64,000 nt of DNA. Source: Ochrobactrum sp. Marseille-Q0166. GTDB taxonomy: Bacteria > Pseudomonadota > Alphaproteobacteria > Rhizobiales > Rhizobiaceae. The translations under genes were made by a program, and so were the position numbers. The stretch is from assembly GCF_014397025.1 (NCBI RefSeq), contig NZ_JACJUO010000003.1, forward strand, positions 372,001 through 436,000, read 5' to 3'. The notes beneath the pieces are model-generated. The model did no database searches, was not told the origin of the DNA, and was given only the letters and a program-made list of their open reading frames with translations. Shown here piece after piece: positions 34,871 through 43,012 of this stretch (the first letter of the stretch is position 1; each line of letters begins with the position of its first letter).

Positions 34871-34893
34871 GTATGACCGTAATCTTGTCATAC
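34871..34893. promoter_or_regulatory. Operator-like motif copy 3: perfect inverted repeat in divergent promoter
   Basis: GTATGAC-N9-GTCATAC, perfect 7-bp arms, between the hydrolase (-) and decarboxylase-family (+) genes. It includes the core ACCGTAAT shared with copies 1 and 2. A TTGACA sits just beyond at 34899-34904. This is the best candidate for the GntR binding site. Confidence 0.6.
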
Positions 34894-35013
34894 AATCTAT
34901 TGACAGGTCAAGTCCAGCATGTCTAACCTTGAGACAATCAGAACGGCAAAATCAATCTGAAGCCAGGCGACAGGAACGAGACAGCCGTCCTGCCCACCTT
35001 AACGGAGAGATGC

Positions 35014-35424
35014 ATGACTCGTCCCGAATTTAGCGGTGAACAATTCCAGAAAGGGCTGAAGGTCAGACGTGAAGTGCTTGGCGATGGCTATGTAGCGCCT
35101 TCGCTGGCCAGTGCAGACGATCTGACCGCGCCATTGCAGAAGTTGGTCACGGAATGGTGCTGGGGTGAAATCTGGACCCGTCCGGGACTGGAACGCAAGA
35201 CCCGCAGCTTTCTCAATCTCGCAATGCTAACTGCACTGAACCGTCCACATGAAGTGAAAATACATGTCCGTGGCGCTCTGAACAACGGCGTTACGGAAGA
35301 AGAGATCGTTGAAGTTATTCTTCAGGCAGCGATCTATTGTGGCGTGCCAGCAGCCCTCGATTCTATGCGCGTTGCGACGGAGGTTATCCGTCAGATGCGC
35401 GACGAGAAGGCCGCAAGTGCCTGA
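35014..35424 (+). CDS. Carboxymuconolactone decarboxylase family protein
   Basis: 136-aa all-helical protein of the AhpD-like superfamily, PcaC type. It shows GLKVRREVLGDGYV near the start, LVTEWCWGEIWTRPGLERKT, SFLNLAMLTALNRPHEVKIH and GVTEEEIVEVILQAAIYCGV, which is the typical layout for 4-carboxymuconolactone decarboxylase. The redox CxxC of AhpD is absent. It is followed at 68 bp by the monooxygenase fragment, so both were probably one transcript. An ACGGAGAG ribosome site precedes the ATG. The true substrate is uncertain because family members decarboxylate or isomerise several ring-cleavage products. Confidence 0.9.
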   Translation: MTRPEFSGEQFQKGLKVRREVLGDGYVAPSLASADDLTAPLQKLVTEWCWGEIWTRPGLERKTRSFLNLAMLTALNRPHEVKIHVRGALNNGVTEEEIVEVILQAAIYCGVPAALDSMRVATEVIRQMRDEKAASA

Positions 35425-35492
35425 TCCTGATACCGGAAACGCTCAATAAAAACGGGGAACACCCGCGATTCCAATTGCAATAGGAGGCCCAT

Positions 35493-36172
35493 GTGACACA
35501 GGGAACAGCAGCAAAGATCGCAACTCAGCCACATCGGTTGAAGACCGGCGAAGAGTATAAAGAGTCGCTCAAGGACAACCGCCAGATTTGGGTTGGCGGA
35601 CAGAAACTGAATTCCGTTTATGACGAACCAGCGCTCGCGAAAGGTATCGAACTTCTCGCATCGATGTTCGACGATCAGTTCACTGAGGAACATGCAGACG
35701 CCACCACCTATTATGATGAGAAGGCAGGCGCAGTTCTGAGCCGTTCATGGCAGATTCCACGCACCAAAGAAGATCTCGCTGCGCGCCGCCGAATGATCGA
35801 GTACACCTCGCTCAAGACCGCTGGCACCTTTGGACGCCCACCGGATCTGGCTCCATCGATTGTTGTTGGTCTTTATGCCTATTTGCCGACATTCAAGAAG
35901 AAGAAGTCGCTTATTGAAGGTATTGACCCGGACTTCGCAGAAAACATTGAGCGCTATATGGAATATGGTCAGAACAACAATCTGACCGCTTCGGAAAGCC
36001 TTGCAGGGCCACAGGCTGATCGCTCTTCGCCAAAGGCTTCGGAAGCTTCGCTGCTCAAGGCCCGCAAGGTCACCAAAGACGGCGTTTATATTTATGGCGC
36101 GAAAACTGTAGGCTCAATTGCCGCACAAGCAAACGATATTTTCTTTACCAATCTCGGTGGCATTCAGGAAAC
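35493..36172 (+). pseudogene. HpaB-type flavin-dependent monooxygenase, truncated by IS6 insertion
   Basis: N-terminal 226 codons of a 4-hydroxyphenylacetate 3-monooxygenase-family oxygenase, normally close to 480-520 aa. Start GTG 35493 follows AGGAGG. Recognisable text is RLKTGEEYKESLKDNRQIWV, SRSWQIPRTKEDLAARRRMI and AGTFGRPPDLAPSIVVGLYA, with NNNLTASESLAGPQADRS further on. The frame enters the IS terminal repeat at 36173, and what follows is antisense transposase. The C-terminal half is not found on the far side of the IS cluster. These enzymes hydroxylate aromatic or pyridine-like rings with reduced flavin from a partner; here the activity is lost. Confidence 0.88.
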
Positions 36173-36987
36173 GGCTTTGTCGCAAATTTTTTGCCCGGTT
36201 AAAGACGGCCATATCTGTGGACGCAATTATGCTGCGAGCTGTGCGAAGACCTTGAATGGCGAGCGGTTGTTGTTGGCGAATTGCTTCTTGCGGATCATAT
36301 GCGCCACTTCGATGCCAGCAATTGTCGCTGAAGCTGAATGGAATGCTTTGAAGCCTAATGTGTGTTTAGTGATCCGCTTAATGAACCGATGGTCCTGTTC
36401 AAGGATGTTGTTCAAATATTTGGCCTGCAGGATTTCAATCATCTTACCTGTGCCCGTGATTTTCAGGATCGTGTTGATAGCCTGTGCGCCAGCTAAATTC
36501 GCCCCGCTCTTATCAATGACGATTTTGTTAGGAACACCATTGCTTGCAATGGCTTTCCTAAAGAAACGCCTTGCTGTGCCGATATTTCGGCGCTCAGAGA
36601 GCATGAAGTCAAGAGTTTGGCCATCACGATCTACGGCTCTATACAGATAGGTCCAGTTCCCTTTGACCTTTATATAAGTCTCGTCAACACGCCATGAGCC
36701 AGATGTTGGTCGCTTACGTTTCTGTGCCTGATCTGCAATCTGTGGCGCATATCGAACGACCCAACGGTTTAAGGTTGCATGATCAACATCGACGCCTCGT
36801 TCGGCCATAATTTCCTGAAGGTCACGATAGGAGGCAGGGTAACGAAGGTAGAAGAATACGGCATAAAGAATGACGCTTTTGGGGAAATGAGCCCCTTTGA
36901 AATCGACAGCCATTCGCTCGCATCTCGTTCAAATAAACATAACGGACGCATTTAACTCAACAGAAGTGAAAATTTTGCGACAAAGCC
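36173..36987 (-). mobile_element. Full-length IS6-family element (IS-A)
   Basis: 815 bp bounded by GGCTTTGTCGCAAA (36173-36186) and its exact complement (36974-36987). It contains one intact transposase gene on the minus strand. The element cuts the monooxygenase gene on its left; on its right it abuts a partial inverted copy of itself. The flanking octamers do not match, so no target duplication remains. Confidence 0.93.
36227..36913 (-). CDS. IS6-family transposase (intact)
   Basis: 228-aa DDE transposase that performs replicative cointegrate formation. The N-terminus MAVDFKGAHFPKSVILYAVF contains the helix-turn-helix region followed by EIMAERGVDVDHATLNRWVV; catalytic residues are Asp in WRVDETYIKVKG, Asp in IVIDKSGANL and Glu in LEQDHRFIKR. 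It ends FAQLAA. Length and motifs are complete, so this is the only IS6 copy in the window that appears able to make active enzyme and could mobilise the frameshifted relatives in trans. Confidence 0.95.
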   Translation of the reverse strand: MAVDFKGAHFPKSVILYAVFFYLRYPASYRDLQEIMAERGVDVDHATLNRWVVRYAPQIADQAQKRKRPTSGSWRVDETYIKVKGNWTYLYRAVDRDGQTLDFMLSERRNIGTARRFFRKAIASNGVPNKIVIDKSGANLAGAQAINTILKITGTGKMIEILQAKYLNNILEQDHRFIKRITKHTLGFKAFHSASATIAGIEVAHMIRKKQFANNNRSPFKVFAQLAA

Positions 36988-37222
36988 CATCCTTGAACAG
37001 GACCATCGGTTCATTAAGCGGATCACTAAACACACATTAGGCTTCAAAGCATTCCATTCAGCTTCAGCGACAATTGCTGGCATCGAAGTGGCGCATATGA
37101 TCCGCAAGAAGCAATTCGCCAACAACAACCGCTCGCCATTCGAGGTCTTCGCACAGCTCGCAGCATAATTGCGTCCACAGATATGGCCGTCTTTAACCGG
37201 GCAAAAAATTTGCGACAAAGCC
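36988..37222 (+). repeat. Inverted partial copy of IS-A
   Basis: 235 bp, exact reverse complement of 36173-36407. It holds only the transposase C-terminus (EQDHRFIKR to FEVFAQLAA-like end) and a perfect outer terminal repeat at 37209-37222. It directly abuts the 5' end of the full IS-A at 36987/36988 and then the IS-B fragment at 37223. Confidence 0.92.
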
Positions 37223-37284
37223 CCTGAGTTTGGGTTTTTCACGCGATAGCTGCCGCCGTTTTCCAAGTGTCGAATGCTTCGAGG
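37223..37284 (-). repeat. Inverted partial copy of IS-B
   Basis: 62 bp, exact reverse complement of 37981-38042 inside IS-B. It lies between the IS-A terminal repeat (37222) and the IS-B left end (37285). Its outer side was trimmed by IS-A. Confidence 0.9.
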
Positions 37285-38079
37285 GGTATTGTCACGTTAA
37301 CTGATCTGCAGTTGCCTGCCTGACGTGTTGGGCTTAAATTTTGGTGATGCAGACATCAGATATGAGTTTCAAGCGTCACCGTTTTTCTCCGCAGATAGTT
37401 TCTCACGCGGTGTGGCTTTATCTGCGGTTCAACCTGAGCCTGCGAAGTTGAGGAAATCCTGCTTGAGCGTGGGATTGACGTTTCCTATGAGACGGTTCGT
37501 CGTTGGATCGCTAAGTTCGGCCCCCAGATCGCCCGCAATCTGCGGCGACGTTTGGTATCTGGACGAAGTCGTTGTGAAATGCGCTGGAGAGAAATTCTGG
37601 CTCTGGCGTGCGGTGGATCAACATGGCATCGTTCTCGAAGAAATCTTACAGAAGCGGCGTGACAGAAGGGCGGCAAAGCGCATGCTCGTGGCGTTAATGA
37701 AACGCTATGGCTTTGCTCCCAAACGGATCAACACCGATAAGCTGCGCTCCTACGGGGCAGCAAAAGCGGACGTGGCGCCCGGCCTCGAACATTGGTCGCA
37801 CAAGGGCCTCAATAACCGAGCCGAAAACAGCCATCTGCCGTTTCGAAAACGGGAGCGAACCATGCAAGGTCATCGGTCACCTGGAGCGTTGCAACGGTTC
37901 GTCTCCATGCACTCAGCGACCCGCAATTGTTTTTCTGTTCCATCTCGTCGCCGCACCGCACAGACAATTCGCTACCATTGCCTCGAAGCATTCGACACTT
38001 GGAAAACGGCGGCAGCTATCGCGTGAAAAACCCAAACTCAGGTACCTTCTCGAAAGCACAAAGTTAACGTGACAATACC
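37285..38079 (+). mobile_element. IS6-family element of a second type (IS-B)
   Basis: 795 bp bounded by inverted repeats beginning GGTATTGTCACGTTAAC (left, 37285) and its complement ending at 38079. It is a different lineage from IS-A, with a transposase resembling IS6-family proteins of the WYLDEVVVK type. Right flank 38080-38200 shows no target duplication. Confidence 0.9.
37347..38026 (+). pseudogene. IS-B transposase, frameshifted
   Basis: From ATG 37347 the frame reads MQTSDMSFKRHRFSPQIVSH then AVWLYLRFNLSLR and hits a stop. Coding continues in another frame with LERGIDVSYETVRRWIAKFG PQIARNLRR, then a third frame with GDVWYLDEVVVKCAGEKFWL, and on to RAENSHLPFRKRERTMQGHR. At least two small indels (near 37440 and 37545) break the N-terminal third, so the enzyme is inactive. 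The catalytic Asp residues (WYLDEV, INTDKLRSY) and Glu (NRAENSH) are still present in the last frame. Confidence 0.85.
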
Positions 38080-38203
38080 ATTTTAAGAAGAAGAGAACTG
38101 TTTTCGACAAAGATAAAATTATGCCATGCTTAGACCGTATCGCGTGAATACTACAGCCCGCCTGACAATTATATTGAGTTTTACATAGCCATAACTTAGA
38201 GGT

Positions 38204-38234
38204 AACGATGCCTTTTTTGGAGGCACCGTTACTT
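38204..38234 (-). terminator. Hairpin downstream of the aldehyde dehydrogenase gene
   Basis: Arms GTAACGATGCC and GGCACCGTTAC with one mismatch, ending 11 bp past the dehydrogenase stop on the minus strand. A weak T content follows, so it may be a terminator or an mRNA-stabilising stem. Confidence 0.55.
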
Positions 38235-38244
38235 GTGCAATCTA

Positions 38245-39801
38245 TCAGGCTTCGGGTGAATAGCCAAATGTCACGGCAGGATTTTCAGCAGTCTCCACCC
38301 AAATGCTTTTTGCTTGAGTGTAAGCCATCAGCCCATCTTTGCCGCTCGAGCGGCCATAGCCGCTGCGCCCAAAACCGCCGAATGGAGACATGACCGAAAT
38401 TGTCTTGTAGCCATTAATCCAGAAGGTGCCAGCCCGTACGTTAGCAGCAACGCGGTGCGCACGCGCAACATTTTCTGTCCAAACAGCGCCTGCAAGGCCA
38501 TAGGGATTATCATTAGCAAGAGCTACTGCTTCTGCTTCATCATCAAACGGCATAACCGCAACCACTGGGCCAAAGACTTCTTCCCTTGCGATATTCATGG
38601 CAGGATTGACCTGGTCGAGAATTGTCGGCGCATAATAATAGCCACCAGTTTCTTCAAGAAATTCCGGTTTTTTTCCGCCCGTCGCTAGCACTGCGCCATC
38701 CGCGATGCCATCCTGTACCATCTGATCAATCTTTGACCATTGCCGCGCATTGTTGATTGGCCCTATATGAGAATTATCGTCGTAAGGATTTCCTACTACA
38801 ATGCGGTTCGCAGCATCGGCGTAACGTTCAACAAACTCTTGGTGAATTGAACGATGAACCAGCAATCGTGAACCAGAAACACAACTCTGGCCAGCTCCGC
38901 TAAAAATGGCCGATTGAGCACCAATAATTGCACGGTCAATATTGGTGTCTGGAAACACGATATTTCCCGACTTGCCACCGAGTTCAAGGATACAAGGCAC
39001 AACATTCTTGGCTGCGGTGGCTGCAATATCGGAACCAGCCTTAGCCGACCCTACAAAGACGACAAGTCCAGTAAGCGGATGTGAAACTAAAGCTTGTCCA
39101 GCAGTAAGCCCCTGACCCGCGATAACATTGACAAGTCCGCGTGGCGCGCCACCCTGCTCGCACATCAATCCAAGGATCAACGTTGAAAGAGGCGTCAATT
39201 CTGATGGCTTGATAACGACTGCGTTACCTGCACAGATTGCCGGGGCAATCTGCCACCCGCCTGTAAACAAAGGCGCATTCCATGGAGTGATCTGCGCTAC
39301 GACACCAATTGGCTCATGTCGCGTGTAATTGAGGTGACTGCTCGGCACAGGAATGACATCACCATAGAGCTTGTCACACCAACCCGCATAATATTCAAAC
39401 ATCTCAGCCACGCGAACGGCTTCGCCACGAATATCGCGAATAGGTCTTCCAGCCGAGCGGCTCTCAATTTCTGCTATGAGCGAAGCATTTTCACGAATTC
39501 GCCTAGCAATTTCATTCATCACGCGTCCACGTGCAGAAGCTGTCAGCCCCATCCATTCCTTTTGAGCGCAAGACGCACTATACATCGCCGCATCTATCAC
39601 GGATTGATCTGCATCCTTGAACGAAGCAAAGACTTTACCGGTCGCTGGATCCGTCAGGTTCTGCTCAGAACCACGACCGATAAGAATCTCACCATTCACG
39701 AAACTGCCGATTTCGCCGTTCGAGAAAAAGTGTTGGAATATTTCAGCAATACGTGCGGACTGTGCGTTTGTTTCGATTATTTGCGTCATGTTATGGCTCA
39801 T
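38245..39801 (-). CDS. Aldehyde dehydrogenase
   Basis: 518-aa NAD(P)-dependent dehydrogenase that oxidises an aldehyde to an acid. Family motifs are HEPIGVVAQITPWNAPLFTG, NAVVIKPSELTPLS, FVGSAKAGSDIA (cofactor), the catalytic Glu in LELGGKSGNIVF and the catalytic Cys in GAGQSCVSGSRL, with EEVFGPVVAVMPF and the C-terminal PFGGFGRSGYGR. Its start (39801) overlaps the upstream beta-hydroxyacid dehydrogenase stop by one base (TAATG), so both are co-translated. The substrate may be a semialdehyde made by that neighbour; this is inference from gene order. Confidence 0.92.
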   Translation of the reverse strand: MSHNMTQIIETNAQSARIAEIFQHFFSNGEIGSFVNGEILIGRGSEQNLTDPATGKVFASFKDADQSVIDAAMYSASCAQKEWMGLTASARGRVMNEIARRIRENASLIAEIESRSAGRPIRDIRGEAVRVAEMFEYYAGWCDKLYGDVIPVPSSHLNYTRHEPIGVVAQITPWNAPLFTGGWQIAPAICAGNAVVIKPSELTPLSTLILGLMCEQGGAPRGLVNVIAGQGLTAGQALVSHPLTGLVVFVGSAKAGSDIAATAAKNVVPCILELGGKSGNIVFPDTNIDRAIIGAQSAIFSGAGQSCVSGSRLLVHRSIHQEFVERYADAANRIVVGNPYDDNSHIGPINNARQWSKIDQMVQDGIADGAVLATGGKKPEFLEETGGYYYAPTILDQVNPAMNIAREEVFGPVVAVMPFDDEAEAVALANDNPYGLAGAVWTENVARAHRVAANVRAGTFWINGYKTISVMSPFGGFGRSGYGRSSGKDGLMAYTQAKSIWVETAENPAVTFGYSPEA

Positions 39802-40688
39802 TATTTAGATGAATTGGGTTGAAAAGCGCCCATCTGGGTGAAGTCATCATTATCGTTGAGATGCGCTGCATCGGCCCAAAGCTTTGCAACAACAGACGTA
39901 AGAGGATTGTCTGCACCTGTACGTTGCGCCATTTCCTGCGCCAAACGCACATCTTTGCGCATCAGCCCCATCGAAAAACCGCTGTCAAAACGGTCGTTCA
40001 TAATCCAAGTTGGAAAATGAACTTCACTGATCATCGATTTTCCGGAAGCTGCATTCAATACACGCAATGTTGCCTCTGGGCTTATCCCAGCGGCCAGCGC
40101 AAGCTTCAGGGCCTCACTTGTTGTAATCATATGAGCTGCGGCCAAAAGATTATTGACAAGCTTTGCCACGTTACCGGCACCGCTCGGCCCTACATGCAAT
40201 ACTTTTGCGGCCATGGCTTCAATGACAGGCTGCGCGAGTGCAAGATCAGTGTCACTTCCGCCGATCATCATCGTCAGCTTGCCGGAAGCCGCTCCTGCAG
40301 GGCCACCACTTACTGGCGCATCAAGGAATCCGTGTCCAAGTGTGTTAAGCTTCTGCGCCAATGCTCTGCTAACATCTGGCTCTGAGGTGGATGTATCGAT
40401 GATAACGACACGCCGACGATCTTTACCGAAGTGGTCCATATGTGCATTCACGACAGCTTCCACATCGCGTGCAGTTGGAAGAGAAAAAACTAGAAACTCC
40501 GCCTTTTCAAAGATGATATCGAGGCTGTCCACTGGTGTTACATTTACACTCTCAGCCAGTTCCTTGCGTTCTGCCGACAAATCAAAACCAAACGTAGGGA
40601 AACCTTTGGTAGCAAGCGTCTTCGCCATGCCAAGCCCCATACTACCAAGGCCAACAACGCCAATTATTGGCTTATCCTGTTGTGACAT
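39801..40688 (-). CDS. Beta-hydroxyacid dehydrogenase (3-hydroxyisobutyrate dehydrogenase family)
   Basis: NAD(P)-dependent dehydrogenase, 295 aa from ATG 40688, which has GGAGAGTGGGA upstream; a longer frame to 40808 has no support. Motifs: GVVGLGSMGLGMAKTLATKG, FLDAPVSGGPAGAASGKL and the catalytic lysine in GNVAKLVNNLL. It is a distant paralogue of the gene at 32252-33148. It leads a two-gene unit with aldehyde dehydrogenase, a frequent pair for oxidising a hydroxyacid to its semialdehyde and acid. A LysR gene lies upstream in the same direction. Confidence 0.9.
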   Translation of the reverse strand: MSQQDKPIIGVVGLGSMGLGMAKTLATKGFPTFGFDLSAERKELAESVNVTPVDSLDIIFEKAEFLVFSLPTARDVEAVVNAHMDHFGKDRRRVVIIDTSTSEPDVSRALAQKLNTLGHGFLDAPVSGGPAGAASGKLTMMIGGSDTDLALAQPVIEAMAAKVLHVGPSGAGNVAKLVNNLLAAAHMITTSEALKLALAAGISPEATLRVLNAASGKSMISEVHFPTWIMNDRFDSGFSMGLMRKDVRLAQEMAQRTGADNPLTSVVAKLWADAAHLNDNDDFTQMGAFQPNSSK

Positions 40689-40827
40689 TCCCACTCTCCA
40701 TTTTTCACGCGTGACCTTAAGGCTCACCACATTTCGAATGAAGAAAAGCTGGCACCAAACCGGCCAAGCGCATAGCCGTCTAGGAAACAACGCAGTGTCC
40801 CACGCCATGCAACAGTATTTTGTATAT

Positions 40828-41733
40828 CTACTTGAAGGCAGCCATATTGTTGGCGAGAAAACCGCTCAGCCTTTCGACTGAAAGCGGCAATCTACGACGC
40901 GCGCGCACCATGAGATGTGCACTTGCCTCAGCGAGTAACGGATCTGACAGTTCCCGAATTGCAACCGCATTGCGCACCAGCTCTGTTGAGACAGCGAACC
41001 GTGGTAAAAATGATATGCCAAGACCCGCTATCACAAAACGTCGCAAAACATCAATTGATGTTGTTTCCACCAACGGCGCGATAGCAAATCCACCATCCGC
41101 AGCAACACGCGTGACAAGCTGTGTGATCCCATGTCCGGGCCGCAACAAAGCATTTGGAAGGCCTGCACAGTCAGCCAACTCAAGTTGGCTTTTCTTAAGC
41201 AATGGATGCTCTGGAGGCGTAATAACACAGAGCGATTGTTTCGAGATCGCCAGAGAACGAACACGTGCATCCATCAATGGATTATAAGCAATCCCAATAT
41301 CTGCATCACCATTTGCTATGCCGTCCAAAACGCTTTGAGTTCCTCCAAGCTGTAAGTCATATTGAATATCTGGATAAATTCTGACAAAAGCCCCAAGACC
41401 ATATTGCAAAACATCGGCGAGAAACCCTTCGCCGCATAAAATTCGAACACGTCTTTGCTGAACACCTTTTAGAAATCCAAGTTGCTCTGTGAGCAGACTG
41501 TGCTCCTCAAGAACACGTTTGCTATGTTCAAGAACCAGCTCACCAGCCTCAGTCAACGTCATGCCGCGCGCATTCCGTTCGAACAGAGATAAACCTATAT
41601 TGCGTTCTGTTTCAGCAATCTGTCGACTAACAACGGACGGTGCAACATTCGCATGCTCGGCAGCGGCACGGATCGAACCAAACCGGACCACTGCCATAAA
41701 CAAGCGCAATTCTTTAGCGTCGAGAGTATCCAT
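40828..41733 (-). CDS. LysR-family transcriptional regulator
   Basis: 301 aa from the ATG at 41733 (a GTG 8 codons earlier is possible). The N-terminal helix-turn-helix is plain: LRLFMAVVRFGSIRAAAEHA and VAPSVVSRQIAETERNIGLS, followed by LFERNARGMTLTEAGELVLE. The rest is the two-lobed inducer-binding domain with VRILCGEGFLADVLQYGL and DIGIAYNPLMD. It reads in the same direction as the dehydrogenase pair (140 bp downstream) and follows the M20 amidohydrolase gene, so it may control either unit. Inducer unknown. Confidence 0.9.
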   Translation of the reverse strand: MDTLDAKELRLFMAVVRFGSIRAAAEHANVAPSVVSRQIAETERNIGLSLFERNARGMTLTEAGELVLEHSKRVLEEHSLLTEQLGFLKGVQQRRVRILCGEGFLADVLQYGLGAFVRIYPDIQYDLQLGGTQSVLDGIANGDADIGIAYNPLMDARVRSLAISKQSLCVITPPEHPLLKKSQLELADCAGLPNALLRPGHGITQLVTRVAADGGFAIAPLVETTSIDVLRRFVIAGLGISFLPRFAVSTELVRNAVAIRELSDPLLAEASAHLMVRARRRLPLSVERLSGFLANNMAAFK

Positions 41734-41795
41734 GACCCTTTGTTGCCGAGAAGCCACCTTTAATCAATGTCCGTTGCAAAACTTGCAACGTCCAA

Positions 41796-42956
41796 TTAAG
41801 CAACAGCTAGTTCGCTCTGCACAAGCTTAATCCAGAAGTTCGCTCCTATCGGCAAAAGAGCATCATTGAAGTCGTAGTAAGGCGAATGAAGCCCCGGGTT
41901 GGCACCATCCCGCTTGCTGCCTAGCCAAAAGTAACACCCTGGCTTTTCCTGTAGCATGAATGCAAAATCTTCTGCCGCCATACTTGGGGCGACATCCAAA
42001 ACCTTGAGGCCAAGATCGGTTGATTCCGCAAGCTCACGAACTTTACGTGCGTTCTCCGCTGTATTGATCGTTGCCGGATATCTTGCTTCATAACTAACGT
42101 GTGCCGTACAACCGAACCCTTCTGCGATCGATGAAGATAAAGCCTGCATACGGTGGGCGATTATCTCGCCAACCTCAGGCAAAAACCAACGGGTTGTACC
42201 GCGAATAACCATTGTTTCTGGTATAACATTCCATGCATCACCGCCATGCATTTGCGTGACTGAAACAACTGCAGATTCCAACGGCGATACATTGCGGCTT
42301 GCGATTGTCTGAAGAGCTGTAACTAGTTGCGACGCGGCAACTACTGGATCTGCACCTTCATGCGGCATGGCACCATGAGCCCCTTTACCTGTCAGCTCAA
42401 TCTCAAATGTACCAAAAGCCGCCATCATCGCGTCATCCCGCGCGACACATGTGCCTAACTCAAGCGCAGGCCAGTTATGCAGCCCATAAACCGCGTCCAT
42501 CGCAAAGTCTTTGAAAAGGCCGTCCTTTACCATGTCGCGACCGCCACCCTCATTTTCCTCAGCTGGCTGAAAAATGAAATGCACCGTTCCATCAAAATCA
42601 AGTTTGCTGATCGCTTTCGCTGCTGCAAGAGCCATTGTCACATGCCCATCATGACCGCAGGCATGCATTTTTCCTGATATCTCGGACGCATAAGCGACAC
42701 CGCTCTTTTCAACGATAGGCAACGCATCCATATCTGCACGAATGCCGATTGAACGGCTCGATGTTCCGCGGCTTAAACTACCGACTACGCCTGTTTTTGC
42801 GTACCCCTTCGCAATATCATAACCCCATGAGCGTAGTTTCTCCGCTATGAGCGTCGCAGTCCGATTTTCCTCAAAAGCGAGTTCTGGATGACTATGTAAA
42901 TCATGCCTCCACGCCGTTGCTTCAGCTATATCCGCTTCGTTAAGAAAAATAGACAT
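41796..42956 (-). CDS. M20 family amidohydrolase (hippurate hydrolase / N-acyl-amino acid hydrolase type)
   Basis: 386-aa zinc or manganese hydrolase that releases an amino acid from its N-acyl conjugate. The ATG at 42956 is preceded by GAGGG. Motifs are WRHDLHSHPELAFEE at the N-terminus, GIRADMDALPI, the metal site MHACGHDGHV (Cys100, His102), FIFQPAEENEGGG with the catalytic Glu pair, and the dimerisation domain with GKGAHGAMPHEGADPV. It is clustered with two membrane proteins of the DUF3100 type just upstream, which probably import its substrate. The family also includes indole-acetyl-amino-acid and hippurate hydrolases; the acyl group is not readable. Confidence 0.92.
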   Translation of the reverse strand: MSIFLNEADIAEATAWRHDLHSHPELAFEENRTATLIAEKLRSWGYDIAKGYAKTGVVGSLSRGTSSRSIGIRADMDALPIVEKSGVAYASEISGKMHACGHDGHVTMALAAAKAISKLDFDGTVHFIFQPAEENEGGGRDMVKDGLFKDFAMDAVYGLHNWPALELGTCVARDDAMMAAFGTFEIELTGKGAHGAMPHEGADPVVAASQLVTALQTIASRNVSPLESAVVSVTQMHGGDAWNVIPETMVIRGTTRWFLPEVGEIIAHRMQALSSSIAEGFGCTAHVSYEARYPATINTAENARKVRELAESTDLGLKVLDVAPSMAAEDFAFMLQEKPGCYFWLGSKRDGANPGLHSPYYDFNDALLPIGANFWIKLVQSELAVA

Positions 42957-43012
42957 GTTTGAACCCTCACGATAGATTTGGTAAAGCCAATATTGCCTCA
43001 CCAAAAAATAAC

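Noticed and set aside
35493..36650. A 385-codon frame looking like a monooxygenase fusion protein
   Set aside because: The C-terminal part after 36172 is the antisense strand of IS-A; it is a truncation, not a fusion.
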